In this document: positions 1 through 12,250 of the stretch, in pieces | Layout: each line of letters opens with the position of its first letter | Position numbering within the stretch: position 1 is the first letter of the stretch | Assembly (NCBI GenBank): GCA_907164885.2 | Contig: OU015495.1 | Coordinates: 101,478,659 to 101,542,658 of the forward strand | Direction of reading: 5' to 3' | Source: Dolomedes plantarius | Lineage: Eukaryota > Arthropoda > Arachnida > Araneae > Dolomedidae | DNA length: 64,000 nt | Notes under the pieces: model-generated | What the model was told of the DNA's origin: nothing | Seen by the model: the letters and a program-made list of their open reading frames with translations, nothing else | Databases searched by the model: none | Made by a program: the position numbers and the translations under genes

Positions 1-354
1 TTGTTTCTAAAAATTTTGAAATAATTTCTTGAATTATTATTGACGCTCATGTACAAAATAAAAAGTTATTTCAACCTTACTCGTACTAAAAAAATACTAC
101 CTTCAACATAAAACAGTAGTATAATTAATATACTTGATATGTCTTTTTTGTATACATAATATAATTATTCTGAATTAAATAACTTTAGATAAGAAAAATC
201 CAACATCGTTTTATCCCCTACGTTCTTTTACAGAGCTTACATCCTGCCATACACGGTTTCAAAAGTTTTTAAGATATATTTCTATGTTTAACAAATTTTC
301 AACATTACGACAAAAATTTAGACGGGTTTTTAATAAGGGATTAGATCTATGGTG
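1..354. other. AT-rich DNA, no gene seen
   Basis: No convincing reading frame, RNA gene or repeat boundary is visible here. The sequence is simple, AT-rich intergenic DNA. Confidence 0.6.
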
Positions 355-1112
355 GTTATAAAATAACTAGCTGAATACCTGTGCTTCGCTATGGAGTACA
401 TTCAAATTAAATACAACGGTCAATGTATGCAATTAATGCCAAAAAAACAAAACAAAAAACATATTTGTAAAAAATTTGTAATGGATATTTTCATAGACAA
501 AATAATGTAGAAGAAAATATTTAAATACAACGGTCAATCTATGCAGTTAATTTGTATGTTTAATATCCATAAAACTTACTATTTTGAATTAAATTCTTAA
601 AAAAATTCCATCTCAATGAGTCTAGTGGTTAAATTTTATCTTTTACCGTATTTTAATATCTTTTTGTCATTTTTTCGTTGTTATGCATGTTACTCAAAAT
701 TAATTTAAAGTATCACAAAAAGAAAAGAAACCACGTAATCAGCATTTAATAAATTAAATTCTAAAATTAAATTTTTAAAAATTCCCCCAAAATCAGAAAA
801 TGAAAGTAAAGATTTGTAAAAGATTTCATTTTAAAGGAATTTTCACGATCTTTCTCGTGATATAAAAACTTATATCAAGAGAAAGTTTATAACCCTCAGA
901 TTATTATTTTAAATGCAAACTTTAAAAAAAAAGTTACAAAACAGCTTAAAAATTTAATTTTAAAAAATCTAAGAAGAATTTTTCAAAAATCTTTCTTAAT
1001 GCACCCCTAAATTATAAGAAGAATCGCCATGCAAAATTTCAGCCCTTTAGGTCGAGTGGTTTGGTCTGTGCGTTATCTATCAGTCAGTCACTGAACTGTT
1101 TTATATCTATAG
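355..1112 (+). repeat. Unclassified interspersed repeat, copy 1
   Basis: Bases from about 660 to 1112 match the reverse complement of 23396-23858 along nearly their whole length, with small indels. Shared landmarks are the block around 1040-1075 (AAATTTCAGCCCTTTAGG), the GTCAGTCACTGAACTG-like stretch and a terminal TATA/TAGATT motif. The part from 355 to 660 contains a CTGTGCTTCGCTATGGAGTA block and an internal direct duplication of about 28 bp (about 412-440 and 522-550). I see no open reading frame and no clear terminal inverted repeats, so the class is unknown; a non-autonomous element or a LINE or Penelope tail are both possible. Confidence 0.6.
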
Positions 1113-1138
1113 ATTACACATATTTATTTGATCTATAG

Positions 1139-1195
1139 CGATGGCCTAGGTAACACAGTAAATCACGTGTTCCTATGGTCCTATGGTTGATCTAT
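1139..1195 (+). repeat. Short fragment matching the LINE tail at 7843-7900
   Basis: The stretch GGCCTAGGTAACACA, followed about 17 bases later by TTCCTATGGTCCTATGG, matches the block at 7846-7895 downstream of the jockey-type reverse transcriptase fragment. I infer a 3'-end scrap of the same LINE family, or a short module shared by two repeats. Confidence 0.5.
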
Positions 1196-2732
1196 ATTAT
1201 ATTTACAAAAATGCATATACATTTGCAAGGGCAAGGAGATTTACAACGGATTATTAAGGATGGCAAAATTGGTACGCCGTGGTCCACGTGCGATGCTAAC
1301 GTGCAAAGGAGAGCGAAACTACTGTCCTAAGCGAATGTTTTCCTCGTTTTGCCTAAACGGAGAGACTGTGCACTGATGCTGCGCTGGCAGGTTACTAGTT
1401 CGGCGAAAGGAGCGCCGAGGATGATTCGGGATAGCTCGCTACAGTTCTCAAATATCATCGTCTTTTTTGTGATTTTACAAAATAAAAATACTTTCTTGGC
1501 CTTTTATTCATGTCTTATTCATATCTTTTTAAGGGGCAGTCAGAATCAAAACTTTCCCCCCTTGTCGCTCCTTTTACAAGAATTTCTAAAGTAAGCAATC
1601 GTAGGGTTCAGTATCAGAACCGCTCAGGCACCTACTGTTCAGGTGTTACTGCCCGAGAAATTTAGGGGTATTTTAGTTGTTTGTAATGATGTGTAATTCT
1701 GATAGAACCTACATACCTTTCCTGGCACAGTCTGCGTAAATGATTCTTCAAAAATAGCATGAAAATGTTTCCAGCGCTCTTTCAAACTCCCTTATTATAA
1801 TTATTTCGGAGAAACCAAAATATTTGTTTTCTAAGGTGGTGCCTCAATTGACCGCAAACATCTTCGGTAATCGAGTTAAGCCACCTTGAAAATCTCCTTC
1901 TGTTATTTTTCTAATTAGAGAGTAGAGAATTAAAATTTTTGAATTCTGTTTTGTGCATCTGAAAAAAAAAGATGTGTAAATGCAATGGGCATGTTCTTCA
2001 AAATTCTATTTCCTTTTTTTTTTAAATTCATTTTAATTCTGTCTCGATAAATATCATCAATAAAATCCCTCGTAAAAAATTAACCAAAATAATTAGAAAG
2101 TTAAAAAAGAATGTAGTTTTTATTTAAATGTCTACCGTCATGTTAAGAAAAATATTAAAAATATGATTTTCATAATCCTCGATAAGAAAAAGGGGGAAAA
2201 GTCCGCATAGCTAAACATAGGGATTGAAATTTAGTGATGTGAACCGATGATTACTGACTAATCTTCGAATGTTCGTTATAGCTGAAAAATAATTAAGTGC
2301 TCACCATTTATTAATTATTTCTTCCACATAAGAAAACTCAACTAATTTGTTTTGCAAGCTTATTATTTTGTCTGTCCGGTTGTTTTTGTTCAAAAGGATT
2401 GAATGTTTGAAAAAGCATCCCCACTTGCACCACTGAAAAAGAAAAAAAAATACTTCACAAGTTTACCGCGCACATAAAAGTCATTGACTACTATGCTGAT
2501 AGCGTAGCAATTCAAAATTACCGATTGTCATCGCAGTCATCGTCTTTTTTATCACTTTGTGCAACATCATTTATTCTACTTGAGTGGCCAGTATCAGTTG
2601 GTAAGTACTCGTATCACGCGAGCAATAGGTAAATAGTTTTCAAGCCAAATAACTTGTTTTCAAATGTATTGGTGGTTCACAAGTTTCTTCATCCTCAATG
2701 AATTGTCCCTGTTTGAAACCTTCAAATCAGCC
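1196..2732. other. Intergenic; GC-richer block at about 1240-1450
   Basis: Bases 1240-1450 are clearly richer in G, C and CpG than their surroundings, and a short frame crosses them, but it matches no family I know. From 1450 to 2732 the DNA is AT-rich with no supported gene. Confidence 0.5.
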
Positions 2733-2735
2733 TTA

Positions 2736-3363
2736 GGCCGTCCGCATACGGAGCAACTCAAAAGAAACTGATAACCGACTCCAATCACAAACCAGTCCGT
2801 GATGAGTCGTCCTATGTAATTGAATGGAGCCACGCACACGGCGCAACTGGTTACAAACCCGTCAGCAACGCGTTTGTAATCAGTCGCAGGCAACTCAACG
2901 TGTCGAGTCGCTAGCAACTTCAGTCGCCAGTTTCCCTTGCGTTGTGCGTGTTATTACACAATCTATGTTACAGCCGCTCTTTTGGCAAGCTGCCAAATGA
3001 CGTACACGAGTCACGTGACTTCTGCCTAGCGATGAAATGAAATTCTAACGTGTTTTGTTGTATGCAATATGTGCGCCCATATATACAGTCCATTTTTAAA
3101 CGATTGATCAAAGACAATCTATTGTGACGATTTTTTTAAATAAATTAATTTCTGATAATAATTTAACTTAAAATAATGCCCGGAATAATGATGTTATTCC
3201 TTAGTAGTTTCAATAGTTTGTGACAGGTCGCAAACTATCGATTTGAATCACTTTTCAGTCGGCCCGTGTGCGGAACCTCAGCACTAACGAGTTTGCAACC
3301 GATAAGCAATTTCAGTCGCTACCCAGTTCAGTTTGCTTTGAGTCGCTCCGTGTACGTACGGCC
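2736..3363. mobile_element. PIF/Harbinger-like MITE
   Basis: The ends form an imperfect terminal inverted repeat of about 40 bp. The left end begins GGCCGTCCGCATACGGAGC; the right end read in reverse begins GGCCGTACGTACACGGAGC. A TTA trinucleotide flanks each side (2733-2735 and 3364-3366), fitting the TWA target duplication of PIF/Harbinger elements. The 628-bp body carries repeated GTCGC/GCGAC subterminal motifs and a perfect GTCACGTGAC palindrome at 3010-3019, and encodes no transposase, so it would need one in trans. The superfamily call rests on TSD and TIR only. Confidence 0.65.
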
Positions 3364-3366
3364 TTA

Positions 3367-3877
3367 TGGATACTATTTTTAGAGTACGATATTATGTTAA
3401 CAGCAGAATCTAAGTTTTTCTTTTAATATGTAGAAACAATTCCGAACGTTTAATGTTAAACCAAGGAATGTGTATACTTTTATAAACTTAGCCTCCAGTT
3501 TAGTCAGCCCTCGCTACATCTAGTTTGCTTGTACTTTGTGTTCCACAGGCTCCGTTTGCTTGCGCTTTGTAAGTCCTTGTAAGTAAATACGGGTTTTATC
3601 CCTACATTGCAGAATTAATTTCCCAGTCAACCTCACTTGGGATGAGAAATAATCATACTGTCTTCGATATTCTCTTTTCAGCACCAACCTATGTACGAAA
3701 CGTTTAATTCATCCTAAAGCTCTATTACTCCCAAATACCTCTGCACAGAAACTCGGTAAAGTCCTGTTTGCGCCGATTCCGCACTAACTGTGAAACTAAT
3801 GAAGTCAGATTATCGAAATTACCGATTTTCCCGCTGCCGATCAAACAAACAGGGAACTTTGGGGACGATCTGGTTCG
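3367..3877. other. Intergenic, no gene seen
   Basis: No supported feature. The sequence leads into the first CpG-rich repeat unit. Confidence 0.4.
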
Positions 3878-4582
3878 CCCCTCACGCGTCGGGTGTCGGA
3901 GAACCGGAATTATACTCGAAATTAGTACGATATTTTTAAAAACTCGAAGAGAACAGGCGATACGGTCTCCGCCACGTCGGCGAGTCTAGCGATCTCGCCG
4001 TATGACGTCATAACACTAATAACTTCAGTTCTCCATGAAGCTTTTTATAATACTAGAGAACTATGCATTGGTAGATACATCCCAAAAACGAACAAGGGAG
4101 AGCAGGTTTCAAGTTACACGAGAAAGTGATGACGTCAGTGAAACCGCCTTACCAGTTTAGGGTAAATGGCTGATAAATGCCACACTTTTTTTTTGTAAGA
4201 GAGTCAATAATAATGATATAATGCAATGCAAAGATATCGGGTGCTTTTATTTGAAAGATATATTATTATACTATTAAAAGAAACACTTTTAAAATTTTGC
4301 ATGCCCATCGCTTGTCGGGTGCCGGAGAACCGAAATTATATCCGCATTCGCGAGATTTTTAAAATCCTGAGGAGAACGGGGCATTACGATCTCCGCCACG
4401 TCCGCGAAACCAGCGATCTCGCCGTATGACATCATATCACTGATGGCTTCAAGAAAGTCTTTCCTGAAGCCTTTTTCTGTCTAAGAGCAATATGCTCTGC
4501 CAAATGTAGGCCTAAAACAAACACAGGGGCTCAGATTTCAAATTATTTGTGACAGTGATGACGTCAGCGAAACCATCCAACA
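3878..4582 (+). repeat. Two diverged direct repeats with TGACGTCA-type sites
   Basis: Unit 1 (about 3878-4158) and unit 2 (about 4305-4582) align over roughly 280 bp. Both contain a CGGGTGYCGGAGAACCG block, a CTCCGCCACGTC block, GCGATCTCGCCGTATGAC and, near the end, GTGATGACGTCAG. The CRE-type octamer TGACGTCA occurs twice in unit 1 (about 4002 and 4130) and once in unit 2, whose first site has decayed to TGACATCA. CpG density is well above the surroundings. The short frames that cross each unit do not resemble a known protein. Likely a local duplication of an interspersed repeat. Confidence 0.65.
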
Positions 4583-5012
4583 AGTTTATCGTTTTTTCGG
4601 CACCCGATTGGCTAAAAGTAGAACCAGCGACGCCTTTAATTTTTGATGTTTATTTGAAATGTAGTTCCAAGCTTGATTAAACTTTTTGGAATTTTCAATG
4701 TCATTTATTTGTATAAAACCGCATTGTAGGATCCTGAACTTTTTAACCTTATACGTTTAACAGTATTTTTGCGTTGCTGATCGCAACGCAAAAAACAAAT
4801 CAAATTTTGTGTCCAAGGTAATTTTTATTTGATATATAATGACCAGCTATAATTTTAGTCGTGCTTCCTTTTTATAGGATGGTGAGGGTGTTCCGATTTC
4901 AAGACCATTTTGCTGAGCAGCTGAGAAATCTGGGATTTATTAAATTTTTGTTCACGTCCTCATTTTTCTGGATTCGATTTCCTTTTCCACATGTTTTGAG
5001 TTTTAAATATAA
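4583..5012. other. AT-rich intergenic DNA
   Basis: Nothing supported. The only long frame in the area crosses the left end of the Tigger element and is not a gene. Confidence 0.5.
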
Positions 5013-5014
5013 TA

Positions 5015-6380
5015 CAGTGGTACCTCCGAAAAGCGGACAGTCAAGGGACCAAAAGTTTTGTCCGTTATTAGGAGGTGTCCGCTATTGGGGAGGACAACCT
5101 TTTTATAAAATATTTTTTTTCACTTCTGTTTGACATTCGATTGAAAATTACAGCTGCAATTTTAATTTAAAAGGGAAAATTAATTGGGTAAAAAGAGAAT
5201 ACTATTTACTACTTTACCTTTTAATTATGTGCTAATCCTTTTATCTTGCATTGAATAATCCCAAAATACAATGTATAGGAGCTAAATTATTTTAATAACT
5301 ACTGAAAAAATCTGTTAATAAAGTTTGATTTCTCTTTTTTACATAGCAAACCTGTTTTTCAATGTGAATCTTCATAGGATTTTGCTTTGCTCGTCCCTAC
5401 GAATCTTCAGTGTTCAGAAAGAACTGTTTTAATTGTTCGCTGTATTTCAGTGCTTCCGAATAATCTTTGATTTTGCAGTCTTCCATTGCCGATTCCTCAT
5501 CATCCTCAGAAAGGGCCAGTGCTCCAGTGGTGTCCCTATGAATGAAATTGGAAACATGCAGGTATTCTTCCTCAATGGATAAATCGTCGTCGATCTTGAC
5601 ATACTCTTCAACGCTGACATTTGAATCCAAATTGGCTACTAGATCCGCAAGTTCTTTACGCTTTTTTTCGTAGTACTGTCAGTTGCCACTTCGCTTGTAC
5701 TAAAAAATCCCGCCATCTTAAAAGAGTTTATAACACACCCAGGTTCCACCTTTTTTAGGACTGACGTAGTCCAGGAAATTGCATCTAAAACAGATACCGA
5801 TTTTGCCAACTCTTCGCTGGATTTGCAGGAGATAATCTGTGAAAGCACTTCTCAGAAGCAGCTTTCTGTATCGTACTTTAAAGCTGCGAATAATTCCCTG
5901 ATCAAGTGGCTGTAGCATCAAAGTGGTGTTAGGAGGCAAGAAAATAAAATTAACATTTTTGAGCTTTAAATCATCAGGATGAGAAGTAGATTTGTCCATG
6001 AACAGAATGATTTTTCTCTTTTGTTTTTTCATTTTGTTGCTTAACTCCACCAACCAATCGCTCATTATATCAGTGGTCATCCTCGCTTTCTTATTTGACT
6101 TCCACGAAACACTAAATTTTCGTTCTTCAATGTTCTTGAAACATCTAGGCTTCGTAATAACGCATAAGCATATATTTTTAGCTTGCCTGTTAGAATAATT
6201 TTGAAATATTTGCCAAAATAATAGAAAGTTTTTCAAAAACACCTGTCCGTTATTCGGAGTGTCCGCTATTTTGGGGGAATAACATGGATCGTCCTATATA
6301 AAAGGACTGGGACTCGTAAAAATGTCCGTTAATTAGAGGTGTCCGATATTCGGGAGTGTCCGTTAAGGAAGGTACCACTG
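5015..6380 (-). mobile_element. Tigger/pogo-like DNA transposon, internally deleted
   Basis: Both ends carry a terminal inverted repeat reading CAGTGGTACCT from outside in, followed by repeated TGTCCG motifs, and TA flanks each end (5013-5014 and 6381-6382). At 1366 bp it is about half the length expected of an autonomous Tigger element (roughly 2.4 kb or more). The transposase lies on the minus strand and lacks its DNA-binding N-terminal half. Confidence 0.85.
5397..6242 (-). pseudogene. Tigger transposase remnant (DDE_1 core)
   Basis: Tigger transposases cut and paste their own element: an N-terminal CENP-B-type helix-turn-helix binds the inverted repeats and a DDE core does the chemistry. 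Here the minus strand, running down from 6242, encodes the middle and end of that core. A segment with KSNKKARMT precedes IILFMDKS, which holds the second catalytic Asp, and FLPPNTTLMLQPLDQG, which holds the third. Two following frames (5639-5848 and 5397-5630) carry the degenerate C-terminal, acidic part, so there are frame breaks. The CENP-B domain and the first catalytic Asp block are absent, because coding begins right inside the TIR. It cannot work as a transposase. Confidence 0.8.
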
Positions 6381-6559
6381 TATAACAAAAAATATTAAAG
6401 GTAATTCTTAATATGACATCCCTTCTCTATCGTCATGGTCTCAGATGGGAATTTAAAGCTGGGAAAATAATTCTTTTAACTACATAATAACTTTTAAAAA
6501 TGACCTTCTGACCAGAAGAATTGCAATTCCCTTACGTTTAAAGTAGTTTTGTATTAATT

Positions 6560-7915
6560 TTTGTATGGCTCCCCCAATTTTGTTTAACATATTTATTAAC
6601 AATGTACCCCAAAATATTAACACCAATATTGCTATTTTCGCTGACGATACTGCCCTTTACGCCACCAAAAAAATTTTTAAATATGCTGTAAAATACATCA
6701 ATACCCATATGTCCACCATTCAAAATTGGCTCGACAAAAGGAAAATTAAAATTAATTCTGAAAAATGCGTTGCTGTCATGTTTACATCTAAGCGTAAAGA
6801 GACATTCAATAGTCACTAAATACAAATAGGAAACACTAAAATCCACTGGTCTGATACTGTCAAATACCTTGGTGTCGCATTAGATAAAAATGTCACTTGG
6901 AAGTACTATATCCTCCATGTCAGGGACAAATTCCGAGCAGCCAGAAGACTAATTTACCCTTTAATTTCTCGGAACAGCAAATTAAGCATGGCCAATAAAA
7001 TGCTCATTTATAAATCCTATCCTCGTCCTATCTTAAGTTATGAAGGGCCAGCGTGGCCATACTGTGCAAACACCCATATTAAAAAACTCGCATCTGCTCA
7101 GAGCAGCACCATTCGACAAATTGCTAACGCGGATTGGTATTTCAGAAATACTTGTATTTATAGGGAGTATTTTTAGGAATCCCTACTATTCGAAATTATC
7201 TAAAAAAAATGCTATTAACTTTCACAATTCTATTGACAGTGAACTCTTAATTAATCTTACAAATTATGATCACGCTGACCCCACTAACAGGAAAAGGCCT
7301 CATGCCATCCTAAGTCTTTCGTCTTAACTTTTGTTTGTCCTCGTCATTTAAATTTTAAAAAAAAATACAAAAAAATACAAAAAACTATACTTGACTTTGC
7401 CAAGGCAAAAAACATTTAAAAATTTTATAAAATGTAATAAAAATATATTTACTATCCTTAAACTTCCTTCTAGCTAATATATTTTGTCTCTGAGCAAATC
7501 CTTTTGGATTTACTCTTTTTTGTTGTTATAGAACTCACGGATTCTGAACCTTATCTCTCTATCCATTCACTTTTCTTTCTTCTCTCTCTCAACTTGCTAA
7601 CTGAAATCCACCTTACAGACAGCCATTGATTCCACCCCCATCAACGAATCAACTCGAGGATCCTGGAGACAACCAAAGAGAACTCTTCTTTTCATCCACC
7701 AAGTCTGAGCAAATGACTCCCTGCTTCACTTTTAGTGTTGCATTTTTTGAACTGATGATGCTATTCTTCGAACTTTCAATACTCATTTCAGTGGTACTTC
7801 CGCTCTCCGCTGACATTCTTCTGAAATATCTGTGTTTGAAGGCGTTGGCCTAGGCAACACATTTAGCCAATTGTTCCTATGGTCCTATGGTTTTTTATGG
7901 CTCTGTTTATGTCAT
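6560..7915 (+). mobile_element. Jockey-type LINE, 5'-truncated
   Basis: A non-LTR retrotransposon fragment that starts inside the reverse transcriptase domain. It runs through the RT C-terminus into an untranslated tail of about 590 bp ending near a GGCCTAGGCAACACA / CCTATGGTCCTATGG block. 5' truncation is the usual outcome of target-primed reverse transcription. I see no clean poly-A tail or target duplication. Confidence 0.7.
6565..7325 (+). pseudogene. Jockey-type reverse transcriptase fragment
   Basis: The frame opens with PILFNIFINNVPQ, continues through IAIFADDTALYA, which contains the FADD catalytic motif of non-LTR reverse transcriptases, then INSEKC and, past an in-frame TAA at 6817-6819, DTVKYLGVALDKNVTW, the conserved YLG block. 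The first frame ends at 7174-7176, and the thread resumes in another frame near 7170 and stays open to about 7325, where the C-terminal FHNSIDSELLINL region is visible. The endonuclease and the first part of RT are missing. The family is recognised from the motif series; the jockey assignment within LINEs is likely but not certain. Non-functional. Confidence 0.8.
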
Positions 7916-8870
7916 TTTAACATTTTAACTGCCCTAATGAACCTTTAGTCAAATAATTCCTAAATGCTTGATTTTGATAACAACACTAACCATTCTAATG
8001 AACTGTGTGAATTTAAGTAATTATCTTTTTAAGTAATACATATCGGTGTAAATATTTTAACTGTAGTTTTAGATTATGACAAATTTAGCCCTGAAATGTT
8101 CATGTTACCGTGTATTCATTTAGCGTTTACCACTAAACCTAAAAATGCATTTTTTAGGTAAAAATCAATTAGGATCATATGCTTTGAATTCTTTTAGATT
8201 TTTTAATAGGAACTTGAAAACGTAGAATGAAAATAACGGTTGTACATCTGAAGAAAAAATGGAAAAATCATCGCTTTTCTAGATTATTCATAAATTTTTT
8301 TTAGATATTTGTATGTTAGAAGGAACTGTGAGAAGCTTTGATATTCAAGAATCTGTTTAGGAATGCTGACCATAACTGAATAAATCAGTCAAGAATGTCA
8401 GCAGAAGACGTCTAGCTGTCAACCAAGGTGAAGAAATGTCTGCAACTGCTTTAAAAATGCAGAAGGATGCAAAAGTACAGAGGAAAAAATCTATTTTATA
8501 TTGAATTAAAATTTTATTTAGTTTCACATATAATTTGAAATTTCTGGGTTTTAAAGAGGAACTTTTTCTAATGATCGTTTCATTTAAATAGTAAAGTAAT
8601 TTCCTTAATGTATAATTTGAGAACGTTTCGTTAAAAATATAAGGTGCATTTTTTGGAGTTGGAATTATTATAATTCGTAGTATATAGGCAAAATATTTAT
8701 TTTTGATTGAATACTACAAATAACAATAATTTATATTCACTTGCATAGCTCGTGATTTAAAAGATTTATTCATAATTTGTAATTACATAAAATAATGCTC
8801 TCTGACGTTAGGCCGATTTAAAATATCCTTCCTTAAGGATTTCGAAAATGTCATGAGACATTCATTCTCT
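7916..8870. other. Intergenic, AT-rich
   Basis: No supported gene. A frame at about 8370-8500 has a vague resemblance to a transposase N-terminus but is too weak to call. Confidence 0.45.
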
Positions 8871-8871
8871 G

Positions 8872-9075
8872 GCATGACAAGGAGTACCTTGAAATAAACT
8901 CTTTGAAAACATCAGACAATAATCCTGAATTAAATCCGATAAGAATGGCCATTTAATCCTTCAGGGAATTGGATTCAAAACCTAACGCTTAAAACGATTT
9001 AAAAGCAGCATCTAAAAGCATGGTTACAATTGAATATGAGAGGATAACACGAACTCTCATAATTTCTATTCTTCA
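8872..9075 (+). pseudogene. Degraded mariner/Tc1-like transposase C-terminal scrap
   Basis: One forward frame reads SDNNPELNPI, a worn form of the S-P-D-L-N-P block that carries the last catalytic residue in Tc1/mariner transposases. It is followed by a FRELDSKP-like and a LKAASKSM-like segment, as expected downstream of that block. Two stop codons interrupt it. No inverted repeats were found around it. The reading depends on a single motif series, so confidence is low. Confidence 0.4.
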
Positions 9076-9892
9076 TTACCAAGGTTGGTAAATTCTTTCG
9101 CGGTTAAAGGAAAATATGTGAAAGTACCACATGCCAATGCGTTGTAAAATACGCGTAAGGAAAATTCCCTCCGAGTGTATACCAATACATACCAAACATA
9201 TCGCTCTAACCAACATATACCAAACATATCGCTCTAACTAGGAGGAAGAGACTAACAAGAAATCAATTCCTATCCATCTAAAAAATACTTAATCCTATTT
9301 TGGCTAGTTAACAACTTCCCTCTCGCTCCCGTCAAAATCACGGGGTGAGATATCGCCTTCTATTTCTCGTGTCCACTCATAAGTCTGCATATATGTATAC
9401 CTCAAACAATGCATTATTTTACGACTTACAATTCATATGAATATAAAGAATTTTTTTTCTTTATGTAGCACGATATTGATCCACAACAACATCCCTGACT
9501 TCCTTTAAAATAAATTCACAAGTTTTATTTTATAATGCATCATTTCTTGTTCTCAAATCTCGGTTTATCGAGAGAAAATTCAATCTTCTTACAGAAATTT
9601 TCAAACGAGTATGAGCGCATTTACTAGTATACTTTTTCCATAAGATTTTCCAGGACGGAAATGTTTTACGACTGTTTAAAAGTCAAATTTGCTAGCACGT
9701 TATCAAATATTAATGCAAACAGAGTCGGAAAAACATTTCCAAAATAGGAGTTTAATCTCGTTATTTAAAAAAAATTCTTAGTGAATTCCTGTTGAAACAA
9801 TCACTTTTCAAAGTAATTGGGTAAAAGTCTATGCGTCTGTTCATGCAGTAAACTCGCAGAACGAAAGATTGAAAAACGTGAATTCAATTTAA

Positions 9893-9894
<2 letters not shown>
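9076..9894. other. Intergenic DNA with a shared repeat scrap
   Basis: Contains a local duplication of ACCAAACATATCGCTCTAAC at about 9190-9238. It also contains a block at 9313-9355 (CCCGTCAAAATCACGGGGTGAG, given here in words only up to its core CCCGTCAAAATCACGGGG) that recurs at 33047-33090. No gene. Confidence 0.5.

Positions 9895-9959
<65 letters not shown>
9895..9959. repeat. (TA)n microsatellite
   Basis: An essentially pure AT dinucleotide run of about 65 bp. Confidence 0.95.
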
Positions 9960-9963
<4 letters not shown>

Positions 9964-10490
9964 TTTATGCATTAATTGGTATCGAATTTGTCTAGCCTCC
10001 TTTAAGTACTTATCGTGATTTTCGAACTTTTGTATTTGTAGCACATATTTTAGGGCTTGTTTAATAATTAATCGAAACTCGCAACTACTACATGAGTAAT
10101 GGTATTCTATGTTTTATCTAATTTTCTTCCTTTTGTGAAAGCAGGAAGACCTTTTTTATAGAGCAAATCAACTAATAGCTACATGCTTTAGTTGATAAAA
10201 CAGTTTGGTATTTGACAAATCGAGAAAAAAATTTTCTATGGACAGTTTCATTGACGTAAGATGTCCACAGAGACCAAAGTTTACAGAGATCGGGGTTTTA
10301 TAAAACTGTTTTCAAGGGAAATCAAAAGAAATGATGTTATACAAATAAATGTGCTTCATCGAAACAGAAAAAATCAAAAAGATAAGGGATTAAGAGAAGA
10401 ATCCGATAACCGAAAAGAGATAAAAAAGGAAAATTAAACAAAGAACACAAAATGTTACATATTTTATGTATATTTATATCATTACACTCA
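9960..10490. other. Intergenic, no gene seen
   Basis: AT-rich DNA without supported coding potential. Confidence 0.5.
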
Positions 10491-10492
10491 CA

Positions 10493-10690
<198 letters not shown>

Positions 10691-11936
10691 TGTGAAACTT
10701 CTCTATGGCGGCCAGTAATGGTGCCAAAATGAAGTGTCCGTTTTGAAGAGTGGCTGTCGAAAACAGGTTTCTTCCATGACAAATATATTTTTTTAAGTCT
10801 TATTACAGGGAATTTTATTGATTCTTCTTTTAGTGAAAAATGAAAAAGCAACAGTAGGTTTATGTTCAAAACATTTTAAGCATGACACCTTTCTTTATGA
10901 GGAGAATTAAACATAAAATGCTAATGTTTTAATGAAAAGTCTCTAATTTTCATTAGTTTCTCTTTAATGACAATATATGTCTTTACTTGTGGTTAGATTT
11001 CTAAGTAAATACAGTAAAAAAAATGAGATTTTTTTTCGATGCTCTTTTTTTAGCAACTTCCTGTTCAATTTTTATGCTATCCGTGTTGCATGTAGAAGAA
11101 AATTTTAAACTATGAATCTGCAGCTTAAAATGGAGTATCGTATTATGGATTCATGCCCTCAATTATACCTTCAGTGATAGGTTCCAAATATGTAAATTCG
11201 AAACATTTTAAGCGTAACATCGTTAGATGGAATTGTATTGAAACTACGGTCTAGTTTATAAATTATTTCATGTTAAATATTTTATGCTGTCAGCTTAAAA
11301 CGAGTGATGTATATAATATATGAAAATAAACCCTATTCAAATAATTTTAAGACTGGTTCAGAATAATCCATCATCATATTTCCACAATAGTTGATACATA
11401 TTCATAGAATGTTCATGTTTCAGTTGAATTATTTTAATATATTATATTAACGAAAATAAACTATACTTAGAAACTAAACGAAAAAGGAAATATGCGTTTA
11501 GACACAATAAGTTATCTTTATTAAATTAAATAAAAAGTAAATACGAATTTCCATTATTTAAACAGATACTCCATTATAACCTAATAATTAATATAATTGA
11601 CGATAATGAAGTATGACTTTTTGAAAGTGCTCCCGATGTTTTTACACTAATTGTGTTTATTTGTTAAAGTCTATATCTTAAGTCTATATCTCTACCGTTC
11701 CCCCAGGCCTTGCGGCCTATCAACCATGAATCACCTGAAGACCAGTCGCTACGTAGCAATACCTGAATACGCAGTCGAGGGTTAATTTCCCAAGTTCGGT
11801 GCTTTCTATTGCTGTGAGGCTCGAGGATGCCGGACAAACAGTACAGAACTGTCATCCACACAAGGCACCCCAAACCCCTTGTGTTTATTTGTTAAAGTAA
11901 CTAACTCCGAAACATTTTTTAAAGTTCTAATGACGG
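10691..11936. other. Intergenic; GC-richer block at 11690-11880
   Basis: Mostly AT-rich with no gene. Bases 11690-11880 are unusually GC-rich and carry a short minus-strand frame I cannot assign. They may belong to an unidentified repeat cut by the LTR element that begins at 11937. Confidence 0.45.
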
Positions 11937-12250
11937 TGTACCGTACTAACCCCCCCCCCCCCGCCCCCGAAATCTGTTTCTGTGAGTCAAGCCCTCAGCT
12001 GTTTCTAAGCGCATGCGTCAAGAAGAAAAGAATTTTGGCGGGGAGATGATTTTGCTGGGAGAAGGTCTTTACCCTCCTGCGAGGGGGACGCTTGAGCGAG
12101 AAGTTAGTGTGTGATGATGTTTATCTGTTCCTGTATATAATTCTCTTCTTGTATATAGTGTGTGTTCTGTGCAGTAAATAAAATGAACAAAACGCTACCT
12201 GATGTCTTTCCTAATGTGAAAGTTTGATTTATTGGCCACGTTACAGTACA
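11937..12250 (+). repeat. 5' LTR
   Basis: Begins TGTACCGTAC and ends GTTACAGTACA. It holds a C-tract near its start, a TATATAA box at 12134-12140 and an AATAAA polyadenylation signal at 12177-12182, giving a plausible U3-R-U5 layout. Transcription would start a little downstream of the TATA box. Confidence 0.9.

Noticed and set aside
5992..6198. Forward frame rich in Phe/Leu
   Set aside because: It is the antisense shadow of the Tigger transposase.
8370..8500. Frame resembling a transposase N-terminus
   Set aside because: Only a basic, Lys/Arg-rich segment is visible; no motif separates it from chance.
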